A DNA stretch of 64,000 bases from Prostheceraeus crozeri (Eukaryota; Platyhelminthes; Polycladida; Euryleptidae): contig CAJQUW010003035.1 in the NCBI GenBank assembly GCA_907163375.1, forward strand, positions 186,001-250,000, written 5' to 3'. Both the position numbers and the translations under genes were made by a program. Within the stretch, counting starts at the first letter, position 1. Each line of letters begins with the position of its first letter. The notes under the pieces are model-generated. The model saw only the letters and a list, made by a program, of their open reading frames with translations. It was not told the DNA's origin and searched no databases. Of this stretch, positions 45,768-57,400 are shown in pieces.

Positions 45768-46993
45768 CAGATTGTTTCATAAAAAATGGATCACCCTTAA
45801 ACATCGCCTTAACTTCAACTTTGTCTAACTCCGCCAAACTTGAACGAATTTCTCTGAAATTTGGAAGATATGTCAGTTGTGCTTACTAATATCATTGTTG
45901 GAAATTTCAAGCATGAATATTGAGTTGTTTTCCTGTTATAGATAAAAAAGTAGTAGATAATTTGATCTTCATTTAGCAATGTTACACAAAATCATACCTC
46001 ACTCTTATAAAATTACATTTGTTTCCTTTGTTATGTAATATGTTGTTCTACAAGCCAAAAGCTATCAAGCAAAACAAAAATAAAGAAAATTGGTCAATCA
46101 GAGCCAGTATAGCACCATTATTCATCAACAATAATGTAACTGCTACATGTGATTAACTGGACTTCATGTTCCATAGCTTCCTGACTTCGTTGCGGTGGTG
46201 TTGGCAGAACTCCTGATTGCTTTCAGCTAGAAATCTATCTCTTACCGGTTGAAAACAATACAAAGCACAAATGAACAATAAAGAGATCGCATTCACAAAA
46301 GGCAAAGTGTCAGCCTTGCTAGAACTAGTGTTTTCTTTGCGAGCTACAAGCAAGCGACTAAATGTCCCTTACACAAATGTGCATCGATGGCATGATGATG
46401 ATTTTCGACTCTGTCGTAAAGAGGGCTCTGGCCGTCCACGCAAAACATCCAAACGTAGAGACCGCCTAATTTTGAGATTTATTAAAGTTGATCCAAGTCT
46501 CTCGTTAACTGAGATGGCTTCACTAGACTCGTTTCTAAGTCCACTATTCGTAGAAGACTTATTGAGTCGTATTTCAAGAGCTGTAAGAGGCCCTCTCAGA
46601 TCGAATTATCAGATCAGCATACAAGAAGACGTCTCAGATGGGCAATGAGTCATTGTCACTGGCGAAATCAATGGGATCGGATTGTCTGGTCTGATGAGGC
46701 ATCAGTCCGTCTGAAGGATAGCGATGGTCGATTGAGATTATGGATAAAATCTGATCAGGAAATTCCGAGACATTTACATCGTCCCCGGGTACAAGGTGGT
46801 GCGACTCTAGTGATTTGGGCTGGCATTTGGACCAATGGCCGCTCTGAACTTCACATACAGCAAGGAACCATGAATTCTGAACGCTATGTGAATGTTTTAC
46901 GAATGAACATTGGCCAAATGACAGATCAACTTGGTGATCCATCGACTTGGTTATTTATGGATGATAATGCTACGTGTCACAGGAGTAGTACAG
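45768..46993 (+). mobile_element. Tc1-like element, copy B, 3' side missing
   Basis: The left end and about 1.2 kb are nearly identical to copy A, with the flanking TA at 45766-45767. Homology stops near 46993, right after the second catalytic Asp region, where Penelope-like sequence begins on the other strand. The right end is absent from the window. Copy B keeps the 96 bp that copy A has lost. Confidence 0.88.
46271..46993 (+). pseudogene. Tc1-family transposase, intact start, truncated
   Basis: Starts at ATG 46271 with MNNKEIAFTKGKVSALLELV and a complete first helix-turn-helix (SLRATSKRLNVPYTNVHRW), then GRPRKTSKR. Relative to copy A it lacks 4 bp in the ACTAGACTCG.TTTCTAAG region (about 46531), which shifts the frame. 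The catalytic domain resumes from 46645 with IVWSDEASV and FMDDNATCHRS. The third catalytic residue (Glu) is lost with the 3' truncation. The NATCHRS wording is closer to the family norm than NVTCHRS in copy A. Confidence 0.85.
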
Positions 46994-47005
46994 TTTTTTT
47001 TAAAT

Positions 47006-47662
47006 TTAACTCAGAGTTCTATTATCATTTCTAGGATATTCAATTTCAAATTTTATGTTTGGATGTTGAGCATTCAGAGACTGTAGAAGATCGAGAGCCT
47101 GTTCTATACTATTCGTTAAGGCGAAGCAGTCATCTACGTATCGTTTGAATAAGGGCAGATGGTTGATGTTTTGAAGAGCATTATTTTTGATTGTCTCAAT
47201 GAAAATTGAAGCGAGCAATCCAGAAAGGGAGTTTCCAATTGGTAAGCCTTTGATTTGTTGGTAAATGGTACCTTGATAATGAAAAAATGCATTGTGAAGA
47301 ATGATATTCAAAAGCTCTTGTATGTTGTACAATGATAAACCTTTGACGCAAAGAATGTTATTGTCTTCAAGCTTGTTAATCACGGCTGAAATAGCGTCAT
47401 TGATCGGAATCGAAGTGTTCATTGATGCGATATCATAGCTGAAAGGATAAAGTTGTTCATTTGTTGTCACATGTTTAATGGAATTTATTAACTGATGACT
47501 TGATTCAAGGTGTGTTGGAATGTTTTTGAGCATAGAGGATAGTAAGTTTGTCAATAGCCATGATAGTTTTTCGGTTGGTCCCTTTACGTTTGAGACAATG
47601 AGTCGAATTTTCAATTGGTCACTTTCTTTGTGTGTTTTTATCAAATGGTAAAATTGAGGCAT
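47006..47662 (-). mobile_element. Penelope-like reverse transcriptase relic
   Basis: A 218-residue minus-strand frame carries reverse-transcriptase landmarks of the Penelope type: FYHLIKTHK near the start, IRLIVSN, SYDIASMNTSIP, YQQIKGLPIGNSLSG and FKRYVDDCFA, in that order. It is a broken fragment; the endonuclease part expected downstream is not attached. It abuts the truncated Tc1 copy B. Treated as a retroelement fossil of moderate age. Confidence 0.8.
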
Positions 47663-47699
47663 TGTAGAGTTAGTTGTAATGTAACTTTTAGTGATAAAA

Positions 47700-48551
47700 A
47701 GTCGAAAGATGTCTGTCTTTGGCGATGTTTTTCCAGACTAAGTTTATTTTTTGTTCAATTGTTGTTTGTAGTGGTTAGATGTGGAATTCGTTTGTATGTG
47801 GAAATGTCTGTTAAGTGTCTGATACCAGCTTCCTTGTAAATGTCTTTAATCACAATGCAGAATTCAAAAAATAATCAAGCAATATTGTGTTGAACGAGAC
47901 AGTGATAAACTTGCGTCTTCGTAAAGCTCATGAAACACATAGAACCTGAAATCAACACTGGAAGCGAACTTAAGCAGCTCAGTGATTAAAATCTCATTCT
48001 ACTAATGACTTGTGCATTCGAACGAAAGAATGTTTCAGTTTACTCAGTTCGTCGTTCATTTTGAAATTGCGCTAAGTAAGCTGTTCATCGTTCAGTACGC
48101 AAAGAACGTCGGCTCATTTCCCGTTCACTTTGCGGGACGACATCGCCATGATTATGGCAGAGGCAGTCCTTCTACTCGGTGGTTGTTAGAAAAGCCGTGG
48201 TTTATGGCAAAGTGTTTGTCGAATTGCATGCGGAGAAGGCCTCTGGTTTTATCGATCTATCAAGATGAGGAGGACATTTCTTCAAATCAACATTGTGCAT
48301 GCTATGTTGATGCCTGCTGTATTTCAGTATTCAGTAGATTTCAAAATGACTTGCAAACACAATAATTAAATGTTTGTATCCTCCTGAATTCAGAAATGGG
48401 AACAGACCTGACATCTCTCAGTATTAACACAACTCTCTTTTCAAACCATGTGATCGGATCTCCCGGAGTGAAATGAGATACATGTGCGCAATTCAATAAT
48501 AGCATTTTAACAATTATGCATGCTATAATAAAAGCTATTGAATATGCAACA
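47700..48551. other. Unassigned spacer
   Basis: May include further decayed Penelope-like sequence, but I cannot support a boundary. The open frame 48012-48365 is unrecognised. Confidence 0.4.
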
Positions 48552-49585
48552 CAGGCCTGTAGCTAAGGGGGGGGGGCACGGAGGCGGTGCCCCACCTGCA
48601 AAATTTTTCGCCCCCCCTAGAAAATCATGGTGAAGATACGGTTAAATGGACTGGAAATTATAATTTCTGTATTTCTGAAACTATAATTTTTAAGTTAACA
48701 TTTCAATCTCTAAAAGTTTATCAATTTTGACTGTTAAAAATTTCCGCTTTCATCCTTCATCTGCAGACGATGCGGCAGGGGGTATGATGCAGGTGATTAT
48801 GTCATTGACAAACAAATGAAATCAGTTAATCCTCTGGGCAGATTCCTTGGTCGGAAATTAATGCATCTTAGTTGACATTTCTGGAAAATGGGCGAAGAGC
48901 TCCGTATGCATATCCTATTATTCTCGGTGAATGAAATGTTCAACACCTTTGTTTATCATGATAAAGAAGCGATTCAGCGAGAATCGTTGCGACTTCCTGT
49001 TGAGATAGCACATTTGGAGATTTTGGGAAATGATGAAAATGGACATCTTCACATTTCCGAAAACTGCTCGTTTTACTTTCTTTGTATAGAGTAATTTTCG
49101 CATAGAGATAACCCTGATAATCATAAGTTGATACTACATATATCTCATAAAAATCGTTTACTCATATGGAGTGCAATTATTTTTTATTTTCATATTTTAT
49201 GGCTCTGTATCTCTCTTCATATATGTTAAATAAATGCTAAATCTCCCCGATTCCCATTAGAGATTTCTTGTTTTGATTTGTTTTTCAAATAAACTCTTAT
49301 TTGTTTATTTATTTAAATAGGATTTGCTTCTTATTGCAGGCACAGTGGTAAATACGTTATGGACAAATTTGTTATTAGAAAATCTAAAACTTCGTCAATT
49401 ACTACAAGGGGTCAAGAACTAGTAAACGATGAATGTGGGCTTCCAAGTTCCTAGAGAAAGTGGAACAGATGAAACTGTTTTATTATTTAAAACTATCATG
49501 TAAAAGCAAAACATTGTTGATTTTTGTTTCCAAAATTCATCAGAAAGTCGCCCCCCCCTAAGAGCAGCGTCTGGCTACGGGGCTG
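48552..49585. mobile_element. hAT-like non-autonomous element with poly-G subterminal runs
   Basis: The left end is CAGGCCTGTAGCTAAGGGGG; the right end, read inward, is CAGCCCCGTAGCCAGACGCT, later GGGGGGGGC. 'CAG...GTAGCCA' followed by a G run is a common hAT terminal pattern. ATATGCAA lies just outside the left end and ATATGCAG just outside the right, consistent with an 8-bp duplication if the left end is taken two bases further out. The interior (about 48600-49550) has no transposase; the frame at 48888-49094 is unassigned. Confidence 0.65.
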
Positions 49586-51337
49586 ATATGCAGGCAAGGT
49601 CTTTCTGTTTAATGAGAATGTAATTGAATATTTAGTGATCTTATTAACATTTTGTTATGAAAAGCTATCAGTGATTCTGCTATCATTATTGCCGAAGTCT
49701 AACTTATAGACGCTTATGCTTATAGACTTATTTATGCTTTAAAAAGTTGTCCATGTACCTATGAATACCCAAGGAAACCAACACATGCTTATTGCGTATC
49801 TCAAGTCTTTCCTCTGCTTTTGTTTAACAATTCGCTCTTCATATCGGTATTCATAAACAATGAGGCAAAATTTGCGTAGCTTTGATGTTTAACTATTTGA
49901 AGCTACAAACAGCATCGATGTAATTAGAAGATATACATACAAAAATGTACTTTTCTTAATGAAAGTTAGTAATTTTGAGACATGAAAAATTAACAGATTT
50001 GATCATCTAAAGCGTCAAATTGATAGATATTTGAATGGAAACGCCAATCGATTCGACTTCTTTAATTGATGATAATCATTATTTAACCTTCGGCCCACTG
50101 GAAGAGGGCGATCAGCGCCCCCCTACCGAAAATTTTAAGGCTGAATTGCATGTTTAGTTACTGCGTTTTTCTCGGCACTTATATCTTGCGGCAGAAAAAC
50201 GCAGGTCTGAAGCGCAAGAAGCTGCGGCGGAAGGCAGACATCAATGATATCTAAGACGGCCTGAATTTTTACCGCACGATGGAAACGCAGGTTAATAGAG
50301 GTGCAGTCTACTTTTCACAAGCCGCAGGTTGTAGATTGGCTGCTTGGGAATATCGACGTCGCATGCAACATCATCGATTACGATTAAGGAAACGGACATG
50401 TTATTGTAGCCCATCTATCAATTGTACATGTATTTTGTGAACCCACGCCGATTGCGAGGTGACGGAAGGAACTATCAGCTGCGAAAATCCCGCTATGATC
50501 GAAGGTTTTATTGATGAGGAGAGACTCATTAAAACATGATAAGAAATTATCGTGAGCGAGCTGTGGCCCATATCATCAGCAAAACATTTTGACATTTAGG
50601 GACTTGAAAACTCGTGGTATCAGATTGCTGAACAAATGAGATGCGACAAGAAAAAATGCAGCGGGAAGTAGCGATATATCCGTGACATCTATCAGAAGAA
50701 GAAACTGGAAATATCCACTCGAAGCGGTGATCCTGACGGAAATCCACAGCCAAAATGGAAATAGTTTGAGTCCCTGACTTTTTAAAATGATTTAGTTAAA
50801 GGAAGAACAACAGCAAGTATTGCATCATTTGATGATGAAACTGTACTTTAATAATCTGATGATAGCCTACTAGTATCTTATTTCTATTCCAACTTGCAAC
50901 CTATACGTCTATACGCATGCCCGTCATACAGTCTAATCTCCTCCACCAAGCGTCCATCACAATTATGAATGTTTTCAGGTGTCCTCGATTTGAAATCAAA
51001 ATTTGAAATTTAAAATGATCTCTGAGATATGGCAGGAAATAATAGGCGCAGTAAAATATCATATTTTTGACCTTACATTTGACCTCCACAGTGACCTTGA
51101 ATATCAAGACAATGATGATATCCTTACTCGTCATCATAAGAGCTTTCATTTGCTGTATTTTGCTTTGAATTTGGACCTTTAGTTTCGGGCGCGTTTGTCA
51201 AAGCACCTAGCCCAGTGGGGGGGGGGGAGGATTAAGGTGTCTGATGTGCCGATAGTTAAAACTTTGCGTCACTTCCGAATTACTATCACCAAATTAAATT
51301 CACTTGAACTGCTGCTGTAGGCTGACCCACTTCCATG
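49586..51337. other. Unassigned intergenic DNA
   Basis: No gene recognised. It contains a GC-rich patch (50090-50300) and a G-run near 51217-51230 preceded by a TAGCCCAGTGG word that looks like a tRNA A-box, but with no B-box at the right distance. Confidence 0.45.
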
Positions 51338-51345
51338 GATTGTTG

Positions 51346-51917
51346 CATAGAGTAGGTATATTAGGTAGAGTGGTAACTCAGCACTTATGAAATCCCCAAT
51401 ATGTATACACTTTCCATTTTATTAAATGAGCTCGCGGGGATACAGGTGGTATTGTCACCAAATGGAGATATGCAAATTTTTGCAGTTTTGAAGAAATTAC
51501 CACGGAATTGAATGATCATGATAGGAATGCAGAAGGAATGATGGCATTTTACAGATGGATATTTGATGTTTTCTAAATTAGCAATTCGATAGGTTCCTAT
51601 TACTTTCATGCTCAACCTCAAGAGTATTTTCTTAAGCGTGATCCTATCACAGGCAACCTGCCACTGGCTGAGCAAAATAACAGAATCAAAGACTTTTCCT
51701 CATTTCATCATTCCTTTTGATATCCAACTTGTTTCATACTACTTATTTAGGAGAGTCATCTCGGTAGTATATAAATTGGCAAAATTTGACTTTTTTCAAA
51801 AGTGCTCAAATAATTTTTTAGACCACGGGAACGTAATCTCCGCAAAAAGCTGAATCTTTTGATATAAAAATTTGCAGTTTTTGAGTCGACACTCTACTCC
51901 TATATCCCTACTCTATG
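51346..51917 (+). mobile_element. CATAGAG-ended hAT-like element, copy 2
   Basis: Ends CATAGAGTAG...CCTACTCTATG with perfect 8-bp flanks GATTGTTG (51338-51345 and 51918-51925). At 572 bp it is shorter than copy 1 because of an internal deletion. Subterminal sequence matches copies 1 and 3. The perfect duplication marks it as a clean insertion. Confidence 0.85.
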
Positions 51918-51925
51918 GATTGTTG

Positions 51926-52475
51926 CATTGCTTGTATACATCGGTTCACTTACCGAGATGATTTGCATGTCCTAACCGAAATACATAGCCTAAAAGAAAA
52001 AAGTTAATCATTGAAAATTCAGTAAAACTTGAAGATCATATTTATCAATCTAAATCCATCACCTGCAGCATCGCAATGCGCATCAGAGCGTGGTAAGGAT
52101 CGAGAAACCCAATCTCATAGAATAAAAAATATTTTACCAACATACATTTTTATCTGATAATCCAAAAAAATATGGTCCGAACATTTTCCGGTCGTCTAAT
52201 TTGATAATCCGGCTCAGCTGACGATGATCATAATAGATTGCAAGCAAATGCATTGTCCAGCGGGAGATGAAAGCTTTGGAAATCAAATTATTGGAGTGGT
52301 TTTGATGTCTTTGATTACAAAGGTAAACAACAAGTGCAATTTCACAAAATTATGCAGTTGCCAAACTGAGAGAAGAAGAGTGAAACAAATGAAACAAGAA
52401 AACGTGGTGCAAGAAAGATAATAACGAAAGTGTATTATTCATTCAATCAACCCCAAATTCGATGTTGAAGAAAGA
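51926..52475. other. Unassigned spacer
   Basis: The open frame 52224-52421 is unrecognised; part of it may be decayed Penelope-like coding sequence upstream of the next feature. Confidence 0.4.
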
Positions 52476-52479
52476 GTTG

Positions 52480-52860
52480 GAAGGGGAATAAAGAAAGGTG
52501 GATTCAAAATTAAAGTTATATAGGCTGCAAAATATACCAATTGAAATTACAAAGGTCAAATCCGTTCGAGAAAAAGAAATGCACAGACGAATGCATAATA
52601 TGCAAACTTAATGGAAAAGGAACATGTAATGCACAAGGAATAACCTACGATATTGAATGTGAAGGATGCAAAGGGCTCTATATCAGAGAAACAGCAAGAA
52701 ATGCGGAAATCAGAGGAAAAGAACATTTAAAGCAATTGAAAGAAAAGAAGGATACATAAAGTCTATGGAGACATTGCAAAGAACGACATACATGTAACAA
52801 CATAGAACAAGAATTTTCAATGAGTATAACAAGTGTACATCATAACTGTGGTATATGTGC
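52480..52860 (+). mobile_element. Penelope-like GIY-YIG endonuclease relic
   Basis: The frame at 52541-52759 carries QRSNPFEKKKCTDECIIC, then TYDIECEGCKGLYIRET and RGKEHLKQLKEKK. It is followed by a LWRHCKERH-like segment and a tail resembling FSMSITSVHHN. This is the zinc-binding linker plus GIY-YIG endonuclease at the C terminus of Penelope-like elements. Broken fragment; different strand from the reverse-transcriptase relic at 47006, so probably a separate insertion. Confidence 0.78.
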
Positions 52861-53922
52861 ACACTTAGATATCGATAATGACAGTGATAATTTGTAATTC
52901 AGTGTGGAGATTTCAAATGATGTAGCATTTGATTTCCAAAACATTTTTGACTTAGGATTTCTTTATTTCGCAATTGACAAGGCCAGATCGGCGAAATTAC
53001 TTAGATTACTTAGAACTTACTTAGATTGACAAATTACATTAATTTTTGTGCGTAGAAAGACTGAAAAACAGCATAATTTCAATAATTTCAACTAATAAAC
53101 AACAACAGAAAAAAGGAAAATTCTTTAATCTGGAAATATTCTCCGGAACCAAGCTGTCTGCATAACCGAGTTTTCACTGAACAAATGATGACTGCTTATA
53201 GTCAGGATTCCGCACCGCTGACAATGGTGGCAGTCTGTATCGATGCAGTTTTGTCAAGCTATCACCTGAGCTAGTTTTGATTTGTGTAAGACACCTATTT
53301 GGGAAAAATGTCATCGTCTGACATCATTGTTCCGTCATTGAACTTTGACAAATTCTGTCGATACACGCATCGCTGCACTATATACAAAAAACTGAATTTA
53401 TTGACTCTTAGCTCGAAGTGTACTTAGCGCCGTGCATGACTAGAAAATTACTAATCTCACAGCCAGTGGATAAAAATCTCTCAATCAAGACATGGGAAAG
53501 CAAAGCAATCGACAGTTTCAGTCGTTCCAGTTTCATAAAAATGCCATAAAACGAAGATCCTAGAGAAGGACGAGTACAAACTTCAAGAAACTGAAATACA
53601 AGCTTGCGAGCTGTAGTGATGGTGGAACATGCAATAATTTATTCTTCATGCACGTCTAATGCTAATAGTGAAAGCTCACAATTCGGACAAGTCAGTGAGA
53701 GGGGAAGATCTTCTCCAACCCGCATGACGGGGACAGACCTAGACCGACTGTTCTTTCAAACCTGAGATAGCATGACAAATAAGAGGCTCGTTGAACGTAG
53801 ACCTTCTACCTAGGGCTGCGAAAGCGGATGCGACTGTTCGAAGAGGCTCCTTTACAGCCCCACTTCCACATTGCCAACTGATTCACATGCCAAAGTCGAT
53901 AGTTCACCACTGTTAGTCATCT
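52861..53922. other. Unassigned spacer
   Basis: No gene or repeat recognised. Confidence 0.45.
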
Positions 53923-55535
53923 GGGGCCTGTTTCATAAAATTAAGCAGTCTGATATGTATCAGTAACATTTTCAGCAGTGAAATATAAAGCACTGCTTTA
54001 AATTGCGTTTCATAAAAATTAATTTTCCGACTGAAGATTAAGCAGTCTAAATTAATCAGTGATACATATAGCGTTTCATAAAGATTTCGGACTGATGAAA
54101 ACACTGATATATATCAGTGTGATTGAGTGATTAAAACAATTGTGGATAATTCTTCGTAAATAAAATAATTTTTGACAGCATAGAGTAAATATATAGGTAG
54201 AGTGTCGACTTAAAAAAGTATCTGTATACAGTGAAAATTTTTATATGAAAAGATTCAGTTTTTTTCGGAGATTACGTTCCTGCGGTCCAAAACATTATTT
54301 GAGCAGTTTTGTAAAAACCTCAATATTTGTCAATTTAATTACTACCGACATGACTCCCCGTTGTAAGAAGTATGAAACAAGTTGGATATCAAAAGGAATC
54401 AATATTCGCTAACAAGCATCGCAACTGAGCGGAAATTGTGCTGATGATCAAGAAATTGTAATGAACGGCATTATAATGGAAGTCTTCATAAAAAGTTGAG
54501 ATTTTATTGTGCTATCGTGGCTGAAATTTCATAGTTTTGATTTAATTTAACAAACATTACCGCTCCGAGGCTGTCATGACACGGACAATCTGTAAAATAA
54601 TCTCATTTCCATTTGCTTTATGCTGTTATAATCAGTCAATTCCGTTGTAATTTCTTCAAACTGCACAAATGCGCATATCTCACATTTTGGAGACAATTCC
54701 AACTGTATTCACCTCGAGTTCATTTAATAAAATCGAAAGTGTATATACATTGGGGATTTAATAAATGCGGAGTTTCCACTCTACCTAATATATCTACTCT
54801 ATGTTTGACAGTAATTGAAATAATAATTAGAGAAGTTAATCTGAGGCAAATGGTGGAATATTTGAGAATCTTTTTTTCTAGCTGTCATCGATGTATGTAA
54901 AAATCAATACCTCAACGTCTTTTAATATTGAAATGATTTCATGACATGCCGTACCTCATTACACGAAAGAAATCGAAGCCCTCAAAACAACCCTTTATAA
55001 TTTTGCTGTTACCGGACGTTTTATCGTCAAGCATTTGAAGCTTTTCAAAGGAAGAATTTTTCAATAAACAGTATCCAAATTTACCATTCTGACAAATAGT
55101 TTGTTACTGACAGTAAAATTGAAAATCAAAAGCCGTTTTCCCATTTTTAAGTTGTATTTGCAATCATTTCTCCGATATTTCAAGTTTCTATAACTTTCTC
55201 GATGATCATTCACAGATTTATCAACCTCAAGATGTTGATAGAAATTTTCACATTTCTATCAGTGAATTTCCATATTTTCAATTTTCGCGCGCTACTGATA
55301 CTTCTTTGTGAAACGCAATTCTTTTCCAGACTGCTTAAAATACTGATTTTAAGCAGTGTGGGACTGATATAAATCACTGCTTAATATTTGGTTTTGTGAA
55401 ACGCTGTTAATTTCGACTGCTTTCAATCACTGATTTAAATCACTGCTTTATATTTATTTTATGAAACGCAGAAAATTTTCCACACTGATAAAACCACTGA
55501 TATAAAGCACTGATTTATTTTATGAAACAGGCCCC
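53923..55535. mobile_element. Inverted-repeat element, GGGGCCTGTTTCATAAA ends, with nested insertion
   Basis: Ends are GGGGCCTGTTTCATAAAA and TTTTATGAAACAGGCCCC. Several internal copies of GTTTCATAAA (or the complement) are spread over about 200 bp at each side. They alternate with near-palindromic CACTGATATAAATCAGTG-type words, giving dense subterminal repeats. A CATAGAG-type element (54179-54803) has inserted into it; without that the element is about 980 bp. No transposase. Superfamily not decided because the target duplication is unclear. Confidence 0.75.
54179..54803 (-). mobile_element. CATAGAG-ended hAT-like element, copy 3 (nested)
   Basis: Reverse-oriented copy with ends CATAGAGTAAATATATAGG and CTACTCTATG, and perfect 8-bp flanks TTTGACAG (54171-54178 and 54804-54811). 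Inserted within the GGGGCCTGTTTCATAAA element, so it is younger than its host element. Confidence 0.87.
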
Positions 55536-56865
55536 TGGCTTCTCATAACGCTCGGTGAAGTGAATCTGCGTGATGTGTGAGCAAGAAATTCACAACACAT
55601 TGATAATATTTGGTCATTTAGGCGTAATATTCTGTTTTTGAATAGAAAGTTTTGAGATTTCGGAGTTTCGTCATCCTTGAATGCAATGTTGCTAAAATTC
55701 ACCGCTTGGACAAATGCGACTGTCGTTACAAATATTATCACGTCTCCTACATAATATTTCTTTAAAAAATACTAACATGAATTTGTTGTCTGATGGTTGT
55801 CGGATATCAAATTATCATGCGCGAAGCTCATTGGCTAAATCTATTAACCAGCTAAGATCCCAAGAAAAATTCCACTCTGTGACATTACTCCTCAGTGAGA
55901 ATTCATTTTGCACTACTTAATATGGAAATAAGTAGTATTTATAAATCATATCTCCATGGAGGGGAATGCAAAAATGTTGTCACTGCGATGGTGCTCGAAT
56001 TTCGGATAAAGTGAAATCCGACGAACCTTAGGAATGACTCTTCACCTCCACTTTTCGTTCTTCCGCATCTTCAGTTGTCACTTTTCCCTCCTTGTAATTT
56101 TCGCAGTACTTTCCGCTATCCTCTCAGTGAGTCCGTTTCGGATAAATCCAAAGGCAGAGAGACTTTTACTGCAGTCAACAGTTCGCATTTGTATCAGAAA
56201 CAATCTGAAATATCAATATTGATTCTTCTCTTCAATTTTCGCAACGTATTTCTCTTCCAACTTTCTCTGACATGTACCTGTCGCACTCTACCAAATTACA
56301 GCTCCGCGGAATGAATGATTCACCGTCCAATTCCTTAATTAAATGTTCTCTCGAGACAGATTCCTTCTGCGTCACATGTCTTCGGAATTGGAGCAGAAAT
56401 CTGTGAGTTGGAGCTGCAGAATTTTATGGAATTCACTGCTTTATAAGCGCTTAGCGATGTGATACAGCAGAATGGGTATTCAATAAGATATCTTCTAATT
56501 TTACCGGCATTTCTTGCATTATTACAGATATATATTTTATTTGTCTCCTATCACTTTATTTGACCTGTAAAGCAGTTTATTGCCCGCACGGAAGATAATA
56601 TTTGCTCCAATGCACTGGAAGAAGCGCAATCTATGCCAATTATGAATGCTCTTGTATTATGACAATACAATTATGAGAAGCCGTGTGTACAATGTACCTG
56701 TATGTTTGGCATTCTGAATCGTACAGGAGACTCATTTCAAATAGTCATTTATCACTTCGATTAGCTACAAAATTCGATCTTTTGTAACGCAAGCGTTCTT
56801 TGGCCTGAACATGAAGAAAATGATTTCAAATTTTGCTCACCTATAATTATGTCCAGAGAAATTTA
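55536..56865. other. Unassigned spacer
   Basis: Open frames at 55520-56314 overlap on both strands and show no features. Nothing recognised. Confidence 0.45.
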
Positions 56866-56867
56866 GA

Positions 56868-57040
56868 AGTCTATGCTTTACTATAGACTAAATCTGTGAA
56901 TAGATATTTTCACTATTGATGTTCACTATTGATTATTCAAATACTCTTGCTGATCATAGACATGACAATCACAATCTGTCCTTGATCATCATAGCACGTG
57001 GACAAATAAAATTCTCTACGCAACTCGTTCATTAGATTGC
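56868..57040 (+). repeat. Dispersed repeat R3, copy 1
   Basis: About 150 bp match 60040-60170, including CACAATCTGTCCTTGATCAT and AAATAAAATTCTCTAC. Both copies lie near CTATGCCAATTATGA.TGCTC words (56632 and 59999), so the duplicated unit may be larger. No coding. Confidence 0.6.
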
Positions 57041-57094
57041 TTCATCATAGCATTCGAACTCGTTAGATTTAAATAGCCCTCATCCATGGACTTC

Positions 57095-57400
57095 TAAATT
57101 TTTCTCGATAATGTTGGGCCCTCCGATCATTATTAAGAAAGTTAGGAGGCGCACGAAAAAACGTTCACAATCTTCTCTGCAGAACTTGACATCGACTGTG
57201 TCTCTTTGCTGTGTGATCCGGTTGATAACAGTCACTGAAACTTTGCACAATTTGGCGTGTTTAATGTTGAACTGGCTGCTCATTGTTCGATTGCTATGGT
57301 ATTTAGTCAGGAGATTGTGCTATTTCAATAACGTTACATGTTCCAATGCTTCCCCTCTAGTCAAACGGAAGAAGAGACGACCTGTCTAATTCTGTGGTTG
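57095..57400 (-). repeat. Dispersed repeat R2, copy 2 (longest frame)
   Basis: On the minus strand (57283-57080) this copy keeps an open frame of 67 codons with NIKHAKLCKVSVTVINRITQ and FCREDCERFFVRLLTFLI. It matches copies at 23506-23890 and 58648-58855. Confidence 0.6.

Noticed and set aside
51190-51240. Another tRNA-like head at TAGCCCAGTGGGGG
   Set aside because: No B-box at the expected distance and a long G-run follows; chance A-box match.
51338-51925. 14-bp target duplication (ATGGATTGTTGCAT) for the CATAGAG family
   Set aside because: The extra six bases come from CAT/ATG belonging to the element ends and a chance flank match. The other two copies support 8 bp.
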